A stretch of 64,000 bases of DNA from Sneathiella chinensis. GTDB taxonomy: Bacteria; Pseudomonadota; Alphaproteobacteria; Sneathiellales; Sneathiellaceae. The notes beneath the pieces were generated by a model. That model saw nothing but the letters and a program-made list of their open reading frames with translations. It was not told where the DNA came from and made no database searches. A program made the translations under genes and the position numbers. Below, piece by piece: positions 19,332-32,213 of the stretch. Within the stretch, counting starts at the first letter, position 1; each line of letters starts with the position of its first letter. The DNA lies in the NCBI RefSeq assembly GCF_012720115.1, contig NZ_VNWN01000002.1:1302001-1366000 (forward strand), written 5' to 3'.

Positions 19332-20573
19332 ATGGCAGCGGGGCGGAATGGACCATTGGCGGCACTGGATATCGGCACAACGAAAGTGTGCTGTTTTGTT
19401 GCTGTGGAGGAAGCTGGTGGCCTCAGAATAAAGGGGATCGGGCATCAGGTCGCACGGGGAATGCGGGCCGGAACGATCACCAATATGGAAATGGCTGAGG
19501 AATCCGTTCGTTCTGCCGTGGACGCCGCCGAACGTATGGCCGGCGAAACCATCCGTGAAGTGTTTCTCGGGGTCTCTGCCGGGCAACCGGTGTCCCAGAC
19601 CGTCGAGGTGGACATGTCCCTTGGCGGGCAGGAAATCGGTGAAAAGGACCTGCAACGCACCCTGAAAGAGGCCAAGGCCAGTTACAAGCCGGAAAACAGG
19701 ACGGTCATTCACGCCCTTCCCGTGGGCTACAATGTGGATGGCAATCGGGGCATCCGCGATCCCCGGGGCATGTACGGCGAAAATCTGGGGGTCAGCATGC
19801 ATATGGTGTCCGTCCAGAACAACCATATCCGCAACATGACCAATCTGGTTGAACGGTGCCATCTGGGCGTTGCCAAGGTGGTGTCCGCGCCCTATGCGTC
19901 GGGGCTGGCCACGCTGGTGCAGGATGAAATGGACCTTGGTGTCACCGTGATCGACTTTGGCGGGGGATCGACCTCCTTCGCGGTCTTCTATGATGGCGAG
20001 ATGGTCTATAACGAGGTGATCCCGGTAGGCGGCGCCCATGTCAGCAATGATATCGCCCGTGGCCTGTCCACGTCCCTTGCCAATGCGGAGCGCATGAAGA
20101 CCCTGTATGGCAACGCCCTTGCCAGTCAGGCCGATGAAAAGGAAATCATCGATGTGCCGCTGATCGGTGAAACGGATCACGAGGTCGCCAACCATGTGCC
20201 CCGGTCCATGCTGGTCGGCATCATCAAGCCCCGGATCGAGGAAATTCTGGAAATGGTCCGGGACCGTCTGTCGGCGTCAGGCTTCGAGAAGGTTGCAGGC
20301 CGCCGGGCCGTTCTGTGCGGCGGTGCTTCGCAGCTTGCGGGCGTTCAGGAACTGGCCGGGCGTATTCTCGACAAGCAGGTAAGGCTCGGAAAACCCATAC
20401 GTGTAAAGTCTCTGGCAGATGCAACCGGTGGTCCGGCCTTTGCAACCGCAGCCGGATTGCTTTCTTTTGCAGTGCGAGAAAATTTTGACGACGACCACGG
20501 TCTGTCGGCAGAAGCAAAAACCCCGAAAAACCGCCTTTTGCGAATCGGAAATTGGTTCAAGGAGAACTTCTGA
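19332..20573 (+). CDS. ftsA: Cell division protein FtsA
   Basis: FtsA is an actin-like ATPase that tethers FtsZ to the membrane. This 413-residue protein starts GPLAALDIGTTKVCCFVA, the phosphate-1 motif, and has VIDFGGGSTSFAVF as phosphate-2 and VLCGGASQLAG in the adenosine region. The SHS2-type 1C subdomain is at about residues 85-165. The C-terminus ends with the amphipathic membrane-targeting helix RLLRIGNWFKENF. A 27-bp gap follows ftsQ. Downstream is a 109-bp leader before ftsZ, the first real break in the dcw operon. Confidence 0.96.
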   Translation: MAAGRNGPLAALDIGTTKVCCFVAVEEAGGLRIKGIGHQVARGMRAGTITNMEMAEESVRSAVDAAERMAGETIREVFLGVSAGQPVSQTVEVDMSLGGQEIGEKDLQRTLKEAKASYKPENRTVIHALPVGYNVDGNRGIRDPRGMYGENLGVSMHMVSVQNNHIRNMTNLVERCHLGVAKVVSAPYASGLATLVQDEMDLGVTVIDFGGGSTSFAVFYDGEMVYNEVIPVGGAHVSNDIARGLSTSLANAERMKTLYGNALASQADEKEIIDVPLIGETDHEVANHVPRSMLVGIIKPRIEEILEMVRDRLSASGFEKVAGRRAVLCGGASQLAGVQELAGRILDKQVRLGKPIRVKSLADATGGPAFATAAGLLSFAVRENFDDDHGLSAEAKTPKNRLLRIGNWFKENF

Positions 20574-20641
20574 TGAAAAAAAATGGTGAAAATCTCATCA
20601 ATATGTGAGATGCGGGGTTTCAATGTACACAATATTTGGTA

Positions 20642-20657
20642 TTAATTAACTGTTAAC
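20642..20657 (+). promoter_or_regulatory. CtrA-type binding site upstream of ftsZ
   Basis: The sequence TTAATTAACTGTTAAC at 20642-20657 matches the full CtrA consensus TTAA-N7-TTAAC without a mismatch. It lies about 26-41 bases before the ftsZ GTG and just upstream of its ribosome-binding site. In Caulobacter crescentus CtrA represses ftsZ transcription in swarmer cells, so a similar cell-cycle control is plausible here. Whether this genome encodes CtrA is not visible in the window. Confidence 0.75.
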
Positions 20658-20682
20658 AAGCGTTTTGAAGGAGGGTAGTACT

Positions 20683-22380
20683 GTGGGGATCAATTTATCA
20701 GTACCAGATCAAACAGAACTGAAGCCTAAGATCCTGGTTTTGGGTGTTGGTGGCGCCGGCGGAAACGCGGTTAACAACATGATCAGATCAGAGTTGCAGG
20801 GCGTTGAGTTCGTCGTTGCAAACACCGATGCACAGGCCCTGAAGCAGAGTCTGGCAGCCGACCGTATTCAACTTGGGGCTGAACTGACCGAAGGTCTGGG
20901 TGCCGGGTCCAAGCCGCAGATCGGTGCATCTGCTGCGGAAGAGGCGCTGGACGAGGTCGTGTCTCATTTCAACGGTGTGCATATGTGCTTCATCACTGCT
21001 GGCATGGGCGGCGGAACCGGGACCGGTGCTGCGCCTGTTGTCGCACGGGCCGCACGGGAGTTGGGTATCCTGACCGTGGGTGTGGTCACCAAGCCGTTCC
21101 AGTTCGAGGGCAACCACCGCATGCGCATTGCGGAAGCCGGCATCGAGGAACTGCAGAAATATGTCGATACGCTGATTATTATCCCCAACCAGAACCTGTT
21201 CCGTATCGCCAACGAGAAAACAACTTTCGCTGATGCCTTCAACATGGCCGATGACGTGCTGCATTCCGGTGTGCGTGGTGTTACCGACCTGATGGTGATG
21301 CCGGGCCTGATCAACCTGGACTTTGCCGACGTCAACACCGTCATGAATGAAATGGGCAAGGCCATGATGGGCACCGGTGAGGCTTCTGGCGAAAATCGCG
21401 CCATCGAGGCAGCCGAGGCCGCTATCTCCAACCCGCTTCTGGATGACGTGTCCATGAAGGGGGCGCGGGGCGTCCTGATCAACATCACCGGCGGTATGGA
21501 CCTGACCCTGTACGAACTGGACGAAGCCGCGAACCGCATTCGCAGTGAAGTCGATCCGGAAGCCAACATCATCGTGGGTTCCACCTTCAATCCGGATCTG
21601 GACGGAACCATGCGGGTGTCTGTTGTGGCGACCGGCATTGATGGGCATGAAGTCCAGCAGCTCGCGCCGAATGTAACATCCCTGCGTCAGGTTGGCGGCG
21701 GTGACAGCCGACCGACGGCGTCTGCAGGGTGGACCGGTGCTCGTGAAGCCCCCTCTATCCCCGAGGTTGGCACCACATCTGCCATGACATCCGGTTTCGG
21801 TGCGTCTGTTCCCGAAGTTTCCATGGGGCAGCCCATGATGAGCGGTGAAACAGAAAGCGTCGATAGCGGCGAAGTTACCTATGGCACAGCGGAAGCCTCC
21901 GTCAGCCAGTCAAATCTGGCGCTGGATACAGACCGTGACCTGCTGACCGGTATTGAAGGCGAAATGGAGCCCAGCGAACAAGCCCTGTCCGAGCCGGAAG
22001 GGCGGGACGAGCCGTTCCGCGCACCGCCGGTTATCAAGGTGGAAAAGCGGGCTGAGGACCTTGTCAATCCGGCCGCAAGCCGGAGTGCGGAAGAAGCTGC
22101 GCAGCCGCGCAAGCGCCGCAAGGGGCCAAGCCTGTTTGAACGGATGACCGGCGTTGGTCGCCTGTCCCGCAAGACCGAAGAAGAAAAGAGCGAGCCGCGC
22201 ACCGCGCCGCAGGCGCAGGCCCCTGTCCGGCAGGAGCCGGCAGCCCCTGTCAGTCAGCCTGCCGCACAGCCTGAGGCTCGCCCGGAAGAGGCCCTGTCTT
22301 CTTCTGTACGGATCGAGCAGAAACAGGAAGATGAGGACCTGCTGGACATTCCGGCCTTCCTGCGGCGTCAGGCAAACTAG
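20683..22380 (+). CDS. ftsZ: Cell division GTPase FtsZ
   Basis: FtsZ polymerises into the Z-ring at midcell. The tubulin signature [10 protein letters not shown], the N-terminal [13 protein letters not shown] nucleotide loop and the GDD-type T7 region ([11 protein letters not shown]) are present. Residues 1-320 form the GTPase core. About 225 residues of variable, acidic and proline-containing linker follow, ending in the conserved C-terminal peptide DIPAFLRRQ, which binds FtsA. The start is the GTG at 20683 because GAAGGAGGG lies 8-10 bases upstream; a TTG at 20665 is part of that leader. At 565 residues it is long, as is common in alphaproteobacteria. Confidence 0.97.
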   Translation: MGINLSVPDQTELKPKILVLGVGGAGGNAVNNMIRSELQGVEFVVANTDAQALKQSLAADRIQLGAELTEGLGAGSKPQIGASAAEEALDEVVSHFNGVHMCFITAGMGGGTGTGAAPVVARAARELGILTVGVVTKPFQFEGNHRMRIAEAGIEELQKYVDTLIIIPNQNLFRIANEKTTFADAFNMADDVLHSGVRGVTDLMVMPGLINLDFADVNTVMNEMGKAMMGTGEASGENRAIEAAEAAISNPLLDDVSMKGARGVLINITGGMDLTLYELDEAANRIRSEVDPEANIIVGSTFNPDLDGTMRVSVVATGIDGHEVQQLAPNVTSLRQVGGGDSRPTASAGWTGAREAPSIPEVGTTSAMTSGFGASVPEVSMGQPMMSGETESVDSGEVTYGTAEASVSQSNLALDTDRDLLTGIEGEMEPSEQALSEPEGRDEPFRAPPVIKVEKRAEDLVNPAASRSAEEAAQPRKRRKGPSLFERMTGVGRLSRKTEEEKSEPRTAPQAQAPVRQEPAAPVSQPAAQPEARPEEALSSSVRIEQKQEDEDLLDIPAFLRRQAN

Positions 22381-22420
22381 AGAACAGAGTTTCGGGGCCG
22401 CTGACCCTGATATCCAAAGT

Positions 22421-22459
22421 AAAGACCGGGATGACCTTTTAGTTATCCCGGTCTTTTTT
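22421..22459 (+). terminator. Rho-independent terminator after ftsZ
   Basis: Arms AAAGACCGGGAT (22421-22432) and ATCCCGGTCTTT (22445-22456) form a perfect 12-bp stem with a 12-nt loop, continuing into a T-tract. It closes the dcw transcript after ftsZ, so lpxC probably has its own promoter in 22460-22571. Confidence 0.93.
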
Positions 22460-22571
22460 GTATATAAATATTACAAATATGGAATATTAGGGGCGGGTAT
22501 TTGTTTCAGTCAGGAAATAATCGGTAACAAAGAGTGATTTGAGTTGTGGGGGCAGTCTGTTTAGATACAGC

Positions 22572-23540
22572 ATGGAAAATGTAGTTACCGAAAGTGCTGA
22601 ATTGATGATTACCTATCAGAAGACCTTGCGAAACAGCATCAGTTGTACAGGCGTGGGCGTGCATGGTGGTCAGTTGGTCAAAATGACCCTGAACCCGGCT
22701 CCGGCGGACACTGGTATTGTTTTCAGGCGGACAGACGTCGCGCCAGAGGTTGCTGATATTTCGGCACGCTATGACACGGTTTCTGACCTGATCATGTGCA
22801 CCACGGTACAGAATGAAGCGGGCATCAAGGTTGCAACGGTTGAGCATCTGATGGCGGCCTTTTCCGGTTGCGGCATCGATAACGCCCTTGTCGAACTGGA
22901 CGGACCGGAAGTCCCGGTAATGGATGGCTCTTCCGCGCCGTTTGTCTTCCTGATCGAATGTGCCGACACGGTGGAGCAGAAATCCCCGCGTCGCTATATC
23001 AAGGTCCTCAAAGAAGTTGAGGTTCGCGACGGGAATGCGGTTGCGACCCTGTCACCGGGCGACAACATGTCTTTTGCCTTCGAAATTGATTTTGACAATC
23101 AGCGGATCGGCAAACAGCAATGCGGCTTCACCCTTCGGCCGGGGACCTTCAAGAAGGAACTGTGCCGGGCCCGGACCTTCGGTTTCCTGAGCGAGTTGGA
23201 AAAACTGAAGGAAATGGGGCTGGCGAAAGGTGGCTCTCTTGAAAACGCCATTGTCCTCAGCGGTCAGGACATCCTGAACGAAGAAGGTCTGCGTTTCGAT
23301 GATGAATTTGTCCGGCACAAGGCGCTGGACGCTGTAGGTGACCTTTATATGGCCGGTGCGCCGATCATTGGTCAGTTCCAGGGGTATCGTTCAGGGCACG
23401 CCCTGAATAACAGCCTGCTGAAGACATTCCTGGCGGATTGGGATGCGTGGTGCTACACGCTGGAAGCGCCGGTACGGTCTTCCAATGTGGGCGGCGCCCA
23501 TTGGCCGGCCCAGAAAGCGGCGGCACCTGCCACGGCCTGA
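22572..23540 (+). CDS. lpxC: UDP-3-O-acyl-GlcNAc deacetylase LpxC
   Basis: LpxC is a zinc deacetylase that carries out the committed step of lipid A synthesis. Signature stretches are QKTLRNSISCTGVGVHGG at the N-terminus, TVEHLMAAFSGCGIDNALVEL with a zinc-binding His, EVPVMDGSSAPFV, and FDDEFVRHKALDAVGDLY with the HKxxD ligands. The later HALNNSLL carries the catalytic His. The start is uncertain: ATG 22572 gives 322 residues, while a TTG at 22539 and an ATG at 22602 are also in frame and none has a strong ribosome-binding site. It is separated from ftsZ by a terminator. Confidence 0.95.
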   Translation: MENVVTESAELMITYQKTLRNSISCTGVGVHGGQLVKMTLNPAPADTGIVFRRTDVAPEVADISARYDTVSDLIMCTTVQNEAGIKVATVEHLMAAFSGCGIDNALVELDGPEVPVMDGSSAPFVFLIECADTVEQKSPRRYIKVLKEVEVRDGNAVATLSPGDNMSFAFEIDFDNQRIGKQQCGFTLRPGTFKKELCRARTFGFLSELEKLKEMGLAKGGSLENAIVLSGQDILNEEGLRFDDEFVRHKALDAVGDLYMAGAPIIGQFQGYRSGHALNNSLLKTFLADWDAWCYTLEAPVRSSNVGGAHWPAQKAAAPATA

Positions 23541-23613
23541 TGGCCGTGTGAGGGAGCAGGGAGCCGGAAGAAAATCTACAGATAGAATTTTTTCTGAAAC
23601 AAATTCTTTGAAA

Positions 23614-23648
23614 TAAAAAGGCACGGTATGACACCGTGCCTGTTTTTA
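23614..23648. terminator. Bidirectional terminator between lpxC and the XRE gene
   Basis: Arms GGCACGGT (23620-23627) and ACCGTGCC (23633-23640) form a perfect 8-bp stem. A run of As precedes it and TGTTTTTA follows, so it can work in both directions. It lies exactly between convergent lpxC and the XRE-family regulator. Confidence 0.88.
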
Positions 23649-23666
23649 CTATACATTAACTGAAAG

Positions 23667-24053
23667 TCAGGCTGACTGGCGTTTCCGCTCTTTTCCAGCA
23701 AGACTTTTAATAAGGCCGCTAACGGCTGACCGGATGGCCGGTTCTTCGATTTCGCCGTAATTGCGAACCAGTTCAATAGTGGAGCGGTTTTTCCCGCCAT
23801 GCTCAAGCGGAGCACTGGAGGAAAGAGGCTCAAGGTTTTCAAAAAAATACGCGACGTCAACTTCCAGACGCTGTGCGATCTCGTAGAGACGGCCCGCACT
23901 CACCCGGTTGGCGCCAGTTTCATACTTCTGTACCTGTTGGTAGGAAATTTCCAGCGCTTGCGCCAGGTGTTCCTGAGTAAGACCCATCATGGTCCGCCTC
24001 TCCCTGATACGCTCACCCACGTGGTCATCAACCCGTTTTGCGAGTTTACTCAT
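23667..24053 (-). CDS. XRE-family (PraR-like) transcriptional regulator
   Basis: This regulator has one Cro/CI-type helix-turn-helix: MGLTQEHLAQALEISYQQVQKYETGANRV at about residues 22-50 (described by its LTQ...QQVQKYE pattern). The QQVQKYE recognition helix is typical of the PraR/PhrR group of alphaproteobacterial regulators. A C-terminal region of about 60 residues is less conserved. The ATG of MSKLAKRVDD is preceded by AAAGG, giving 128 residues; a longer frame reaches 24113 without a better site. It is divergent from bamD. Its target genes cannot be read from sequence, although autoregulation through 24054-24428 is plausible. Confidence 0.85.
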   Translation of the reverse strand: MSKLAKRVDDHVGERIRERRTMMGLTQEHLAQALEISYQQVQKYETGANRVSAGRLYEIAQRLEVDVAYFFENLEPLSSSAPLEHGGKNRSTIELVRNYGEIEEPAIRSAVSGLIKSLAGKERKRQSA

Positions 24054-24428
24054 TTGCTGGTACCTTTCTGTAGTAAGGACCTCTGGTATGTCCTTCATTA
24101 AATAATACTTCAACTTAGCGGTAAGGGTGAAAGGCGCATTCCTGATCGGTCGGATCTCTTCACGTCGAAGAAGATCAGAAAATCCTAATTACCCTTATAA
24201 GTAATGTAGCACACAGACTCGAAAAAGAAAATTATCTAATATCACGAGTGTTTGTACACGTGCGATTATATTGAATTTGCCGGTTGGAGAAAATTGTTAA
24301 AATCCGATTTTTGCGAGAATGTTGTGAATTCGTTTCACATCTGAAGTGTTTACAACCTGCTTCCCAAGCGACCCCGGTTTATATAGAATGTCCGCTGATT
24401 TCCGACTGAGGATTGGACTGTAGGGATT
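24054..24428. promoter_or_regulatory. Divergent regulator / bamD intergenic region
   Basis: This gene-free region of about 375 bp separates the XRE regulator from bamD and is clearly AT-richer than either. It contains the interrupted inverted repeat ATTAC (24188-24192) / GTAAT (24201-24205), a candidate operator for the divergent regulator, and a TTTATATAGAATG stretch just upstream of bamD that resembles a -10 region. No structured RNA or small gene was convincing. Confidence 0.5.
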
Positions 24429-25256
24429 ATGGTGAAATTTTTGTCTGTCGTGCGTGCCAGAAATGTGGCTTCTGCCCTGTTGATTACAGCCTTTGTCGGG
24501 GCATGTAGTTCAGACACTGTAGACGAGTATCAGGAACAACCGGTTCAGGACCTGTATAACCGGGCGCTGGCGGAATTGAATAGCGAGAATTACGCCGCCG
24601 CGGCCCGCGCTTTCGACGAGGTGGAGCGTCAGCATCCATACTCTGTCTGGTCGACCAAGGCGCAACTCATGTCCTCGTTTGCCTATTATCAGCACAACAA
24701 ATATGATCAGGCCATTCTGGCGGCGGAGCGGTTTATTGAATTGCATCCGGGCAACAAGGATGTGCCCTACGCCTATTACCTGATCGCCATTTCCTACTAC
24801 GAGCAGATCACCGGCGTGGGCCGGGACCAGAAGGTGACCAGTCAGGCTCTCGATGCGCTTCAGACACTGGTGCGGCGTTTCCCGAATACGGAATATGCCC
24901 GGGATGCCAAGCTGAAAATCGACCTGACGCGGGACCATCTTGCGGGCAAGGAAATGGAAATTGGCCGTTACTACCTGAAGGGTGATCACTATATCGCGGC
25001 CATTAACCGGTTTCGCATGGTGATTGAGCGCTACCAGACCACCAGTCATGTGCCGGAGGCCCTGCATCGCCTGACCGAGGCGTATCTTTCCCTTGGTATC
25101 GAGGACGAGGCGCAGACCGCTGCTGCCGTGCTGGGGCACAACTTCCCGGGCAGTGAATGGTATCAGGACAGTTACGCCCTGCTGGATGCCAATTACCTCC
25201 GTCCCGAAGTGAAGCAGGATTCCTGGATCGTCAAAGCCTGGAAATCAGTCTTTTAG
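24429..25256 (+). CDS. bamD: Outer-membrane assembly lipoprotein BamD
   Basis: BamD (formerly ComL/YfiO) is an essential lipoprotein of the BAM complex that folds beta-barrel proteins in the outer membrane. The signal peptide runs to a lipobox VGAC at about residue 26, then SSDTVDEYQEQP. Five TPR-like helical pairs follow, for example AELNSENYAAAARAFDEVERQHPYS and ALQTLVRRFPNTEYARDA (family signature). The 275-residue length is normal. It precedes recN by 11 bp. A linked BamD-RecN-LigA order is common in alphaproteobacteria, downstream of dcw and lpxC. Confidence 0.95.
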   Translation: MVKFLSVVRARNVASALLITAFVGACSSDTVDEYQEQPVQDLYNRALAELNSENYAAAARAFDEVERQHPYSVWSTKAQLMSSFAYYQHNKYDQAILAAERFIELHPGNKDVPYAYYLIAISYYEQITGVGRDQKVTSQALDALQTLVRRFPNTEYARDAKLKIDLTRDHLAGKEMEIGRYYLKGDHYIAAINRFRMVIERYQTTSHVPEALHRLTEAYLSLGIEDEAQTAAAVLGHNFPGSEWYQDSYALLDANYLRPEVKQDSWIVKAWKSVF

Positions 25257-25267
25257 GATCGGCATTC

Positions 25268-29047
<3,780 letters not shown>

Positions 29048-29074
29048 CCGTTGTCACTTTATATATAGGGGGGC

Positions 29075-31087
29075 TTACAAGGGCGCGGTTGCCTGTTTCA
29101 GCCAGTCCTTGACCGTGCCTTCCACCTGCGGCGAGATTTTATCCCACACCGCAGCGTGATAATCATTCATCCACTGGATCTCCAATTCATCCATCAGGGA
29201 CGGATCAATCAGGGCACGATCGATCGGTGCGAAGGTCAGGGTTTCAAATCCGAGCCGGCTCCGCTCCCCGCCGGGGGCAGGGGCAAGTTCCGTAACCGCC
29301 ACCAGATTTTCAATCCGAATGCCATAGGCGTTGGTCTTGTAGTATCCGGGCTCGTTCGACAGGATCATGCCGGGCCGCAAGGCAACGGTGTTCGGCGCCT
29401 TGGAAATGCGCTGCGGTCCTTCATGAACGGAAAGATAGCTGCCCACACCGTGCCCTGTCCCGTGATCATAGTCCAGACCCCGCTGCCACAGGGGCAGGCG
29501 GGCAAGGGCGTCCAGTTGGCTGCCGGATGTTCCCTCGGGGAAGATGGCCCGTGCCAGCGCAATATGCCCTTTCAGGACCAGCGTAAAGCGTTCCCGCATT
29601 TCATCACTGGGGGTGCCAATGGCGATGGTGCGGGTGATGTCTGTGGTGCCATCCAGATACTGTCCGCCGCTATCGACCAGATACAGGGACCCCGGCTCCA
29701 GTTTGCGATTGGTGGCCTCGGTGGCGCGGTAATGAACAACCGCCCCATTGGGGCCAGCCCCTGAAATGGTGGAAAAGCTTACATCCCGGAATTTGTCACC
29801 GGTCTGCCGAAAGGCGCGCAACTGGCGTTCCGCCTGCAACTCGTCAATAGTGCCGGACGGGGTTTCCGTTGCCAGCCAGTGTAGAAACTTGACGATGGCG
29901 GCCCCGTCCCGAAGGTGGGCACGGCGGGTGCCATCCAGTTCGACGGCGTTCTTGGTCGCCTTTGGCAGCATACAGGGGTCATCCGCCCGGACAACGCGGG
30001 CCGCCGCCGCATCCAGCCGGTTAATAATCCACTGACTGGTGACGGAAGGGTCCACCTGTACCGTTTTACCTGCCAGCGCATCCAGACCGGACCCGAAGGC
30101 GGCCCGGTTGTGAATCCGCACCGCATTGCCAAGATGGGGGCGAAGGTCCGGGGACAGTTTTTCCTCGTCCATATAAAGGTCGACGGTACTGTCTTGATTA
30201 AGGATGGTAAAGCCAAGGGCGAACGGTGTGCTGGGCAGGTCCGCGCCGCGCAGGTTAAGCAGCCAGGCGGTGACGTCCGGCAGGGTGTGGATGACCGCAT
30301 CCACGCCGGACGGTTTCAGGGCCTCGCAAATCGCCTGTCTTTTTTCGGTGGAGCTTTGCCCCGCATATTGAAGCGGATGCGGCACCACAAGGGCCAGCGG
30401 TTCCGGCGGGTGATCCGCCCACACCGTATCCACCGGGTTGGGGTCCGCAAAGGCCAGCGTGACATTCATGGCCTCACACAGCTTGCGGAGGGTGTTGACG
30501 TTGCTTTCCGTATGCAGCCACGGATCAATCAGCAGAACCTGTCCAGCCGTCATGTTTTCTTTCAGCCAATCGGAGAGGGGTTCGTCCGACACATGGCGGG
30601 GCGTGAACAGGTCTGCTTTTACTTCCTGCCGGACCTGCAAGGTATATCGACCGTCCACAAAGATGGCCGCTGTGTCCTGCAGAACGGCGGCCATCCCGGC
30701 AGAACCGGTAAAGCCTGTCAGCCATTTCAGGCGTTCCGATGCCGCAGGGGCGGCTTCGCCATGAAACTCGTCATTCAGCGGAATGATAAAACCATCGGCA
30801 TTCTGCTTTTTCAGGGCGCCGCGAAGGGCTGTCAGCCGCTCTTGGGACTTTTCCCGGTCAAGGACAGAGGACTGAATGACCTTCCGAAGCGAATCTCGTG
30901 CGGCCTTCATCAGCCCCAGAAGCTCGCCGGGTGCGTCCGGAGCGATTTTTGACAGGACAAGATCGTTATCTTCCCGTTCGGGGGCCGCAGCGGCCGATTT
31001 AAGGGATGCAAGAAGCGCATCATAGGTCGGCGCGTTGTGCATGACTGCCAAATAGCCCTTCAGATCGTCCAGGGCGGGGATATTCAT
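29075..31087 (-). CDS. Xaa-Pro aminopeptidase (M24B, aminopeptidase P family)
   Basis: This 670-residue enzyme removes N-terminal residues before proline. The M24 dimetal site is seen in the C-terminal half: LVDSGGQYLDGTTDITRTIAIG (Asp ligands), the GHIAL helix, HGTGHGVGSYLSVHEGP (His) and LSNEPGYY (Glu), then IRIENLVAV. Two creatinase-like N-terminal domains precede it, beginning RLTALRGALKKQNADGFIIP. About 60 residues ahead of that form an extra helical extension. The start is the ATG at 31087; a TTG at 31096 has a better-placed AGGAA and cannot be excluded. Confidence 0.92.
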   Translation of the reverse strand: MNIPALDDLKGYLAVMHNAPTYDALLASLKSAAAAPEREDNDLVLSKIAPDAPGELLGLMKAARDSLRKVIQSSVLDREKSQERLTALRGALKKQNADGFIIPLNDEFHGEAAPAASERLKWLTGFTGSAGMAAVLQDTAAIFVDGRYTLQVRQEVKADLFTPRHVSDEPLSDWLKENMTAGQVLLIDPWLHTESNVNTLRKLCEAMNVTLAFADPNPVDTVWADHPPEPLALVVPHPLQYAGQSSTEKRQAICEALKPSGVDAVIHTLPDVTAWLLNLRGADLPSTPFALGFTILNQDSTVDLYMDEEKLSPDLRPHLGNAVRIHNRAAFGSGLDALAGKTVQVDPSVTSQWIINRLDAAAARVVRADDPCMLPKATKNAVELDGTRRAHLRDGAAIVKFLHWLATETPSGTIDELQAERQLRAFRQTGDKFRDVSFSTISGAGPNGAVVHYRATEATNRKLEPGSLYLVDSGGQYLDGTTDITRTIAIGTPSDEMRERFTLVLKGHIALARAIFPEGTSGSQLDALARLPLWQRGLDYDHGTGHGVGSYLSVHEGPQRISKAPNTVALRPGMILSNEPGYYKTNAYGIRIENLVAVTELAPAPGGERSRLGFETLTFAPIDRALIDPSLMDELEIQWMNDYHAAVWDKISPQVEGTVKDWLKQATAPL

Positions 31088-31289
31088 TGAAGACAAGGGA
31101 ATTCCTCACTTTTCGAGCTTTTCTGCTGTTGAATATGGCGTATTTGGTTCCGGCTTGCAATCCAAGCTATGCGTTTTCTGCAATGCACCATTTCCTACAT
31201 AGCGGGCTAATATGCCCTTTAAGTCATTGTTTTTTCACATGTGCGGTGCAATATAAGGAACATCAAGAACACTTGGTGAGGAGAGTAGC

Positions 31290-31571
31290 ATGTTCAGTCG
31301 CAATGAAAAATATGGTCAAGCCCTGCATTTGCCGTATGGCTTCGACATCCCGGCTTCAAAAAGCGTTAAGGGCACGGACGGCCTGTTCGCAAAAATCCGG
31401 TCATTTTTCACAGCCGGTATGAATGTGAACCATGTTGCCGACCTTACCCCGGTGGTTGAAGTGGATCTGGATCGCAACGTGATCGAACAGGCCATTCTCA
31501 CCGAACTTAGAAACACTGAATCAGCCGCCAACGAAAACCGGCTGCAAGGTATCAAGGGCAGAACTGCCTGA
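31290..31571 (+). CDS. Hypothetical protein upstream of DUF1127 gene
   Basis: I do not recognise this 93-residue protein. It has a strong ribosome-binding site (GAGGAG) 7-8 bases before the ATG. It contains no obvious transmembrane helix, although LFAKIRSFFTAG is amphipathic. The C-terminal half is acidic and helical (EQAILTELRNTESAANEN). A DUF1127-like remnant is not evident, but the protein shares the locus of the following gene, 51 bp away. Both are small and probably co-expressed, perhaps in stress or stationary phase. Confidence 0.7.
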   Translation: MFSRNEKYGQALHLPYGFDIPASKSVKGTDGLFAKIRSFFTAGMNVNHVADLTPVVEVDLDRNVIEQAILTELRNTESAANENRLQGIKGRTA

Positions 31572-31622
31572 CTGTTTAAAAGGAGCCCGCAAGGCTCAAT
31601 CTGATCTTAGGAGGATTGGAAA

Positions 31623-32162
31623 ATGATGAGTTTTACGAAAAAAGACATTGAATCCATTGCCATGCTGTACCCGACAATCGTCACCAATGACGATGTTCTC
31701 AACTATGATGTTGAAGAAGTCATGGCACAGGCTCGCCGGGCCCGCAGCGAATATATCGTGGGCATGATCAAGGGTGTGTTCGCAGGGATGACCAACACCA
31801 TTCGGACCCGTTCTGAAAACCGCCGGGCCCTGAACGCCCTGTACAGCATGAGCGACCGCGAACTGTCTGATCTGGGCGTTTCCCGCAGCGAAATCAAGCA
31901 TGCCGTTCTTGGCGAAGCCGCTGCGAAGACTTCAGTCTCTGCCGGTTTCAAAGGCAAGATTGTTGCTCCGCTGGTTGCCAAGTTCAAGGCATGGCAGAGC
32001 AGCCGCGCCGGTCTGGCCCAGCTGATGGCCATGGATGCCCGTCAGCTGAGCGACATTGGCCTGACACGGGGCGATATCTTCGCTGCGTCAAAGGGTGAAG
32101 GCCGCTTCGCCAACGACAACCGCGGTGCGGCTGTCAGCGGTAAAGGTCGGATCGCTTCCTGA
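31623..32162 (+). CDS. Double DUF1127-domain protein
   Basis: This 179-residue protein contains two DUF1127 (YjiS-like) motifs. The first is RALNALYSMSDRELSDLG followed by VSRSEI (about residues 60-85). The second is LAQLMAMDARQLSDIG followed by LTRGDI (about residues 132-155). DUF1127 proteins are usually 45-90 residues with a single motif and an arginine-rich helix, and some regulate phosphate, carbon or RNA metabolism in alphaproteobacteria. A duplication-fusion is likely. AGGAGG lies upstream of the two tandem ATGs. A strong terminator follows. Confidence 0.85.
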   Translation: MMSFTKKDIESIAMLYPTIVTNDDVLNYDVEEVMAQARRARSEYIVGMIKGVFAGMTNTIRTRSENRRALNALYSMSDRELSDLGVSRSEIKHAVLGEAAAKTSVSAGFKGKIVAPLVAKFKAWQSSRAGLAQLMAMDARQLSDIGLTRGDIFAASKGEGRFANDNRGAAVSGKGRIAS

Positions 32163-32213
32163 TCTTGTATCAATACCCCTGAAGCGGCCTCCGGTTCAGG
32201 GTAATCCTCCGAA

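Noticed and set aside
24297-24312. Possible CtrA site (TTAA-N7-TTTT) upstream of bamD
   Set aside because: The second half is TTTT, not TTAA, and AT-rich sequence makes such near matches common.
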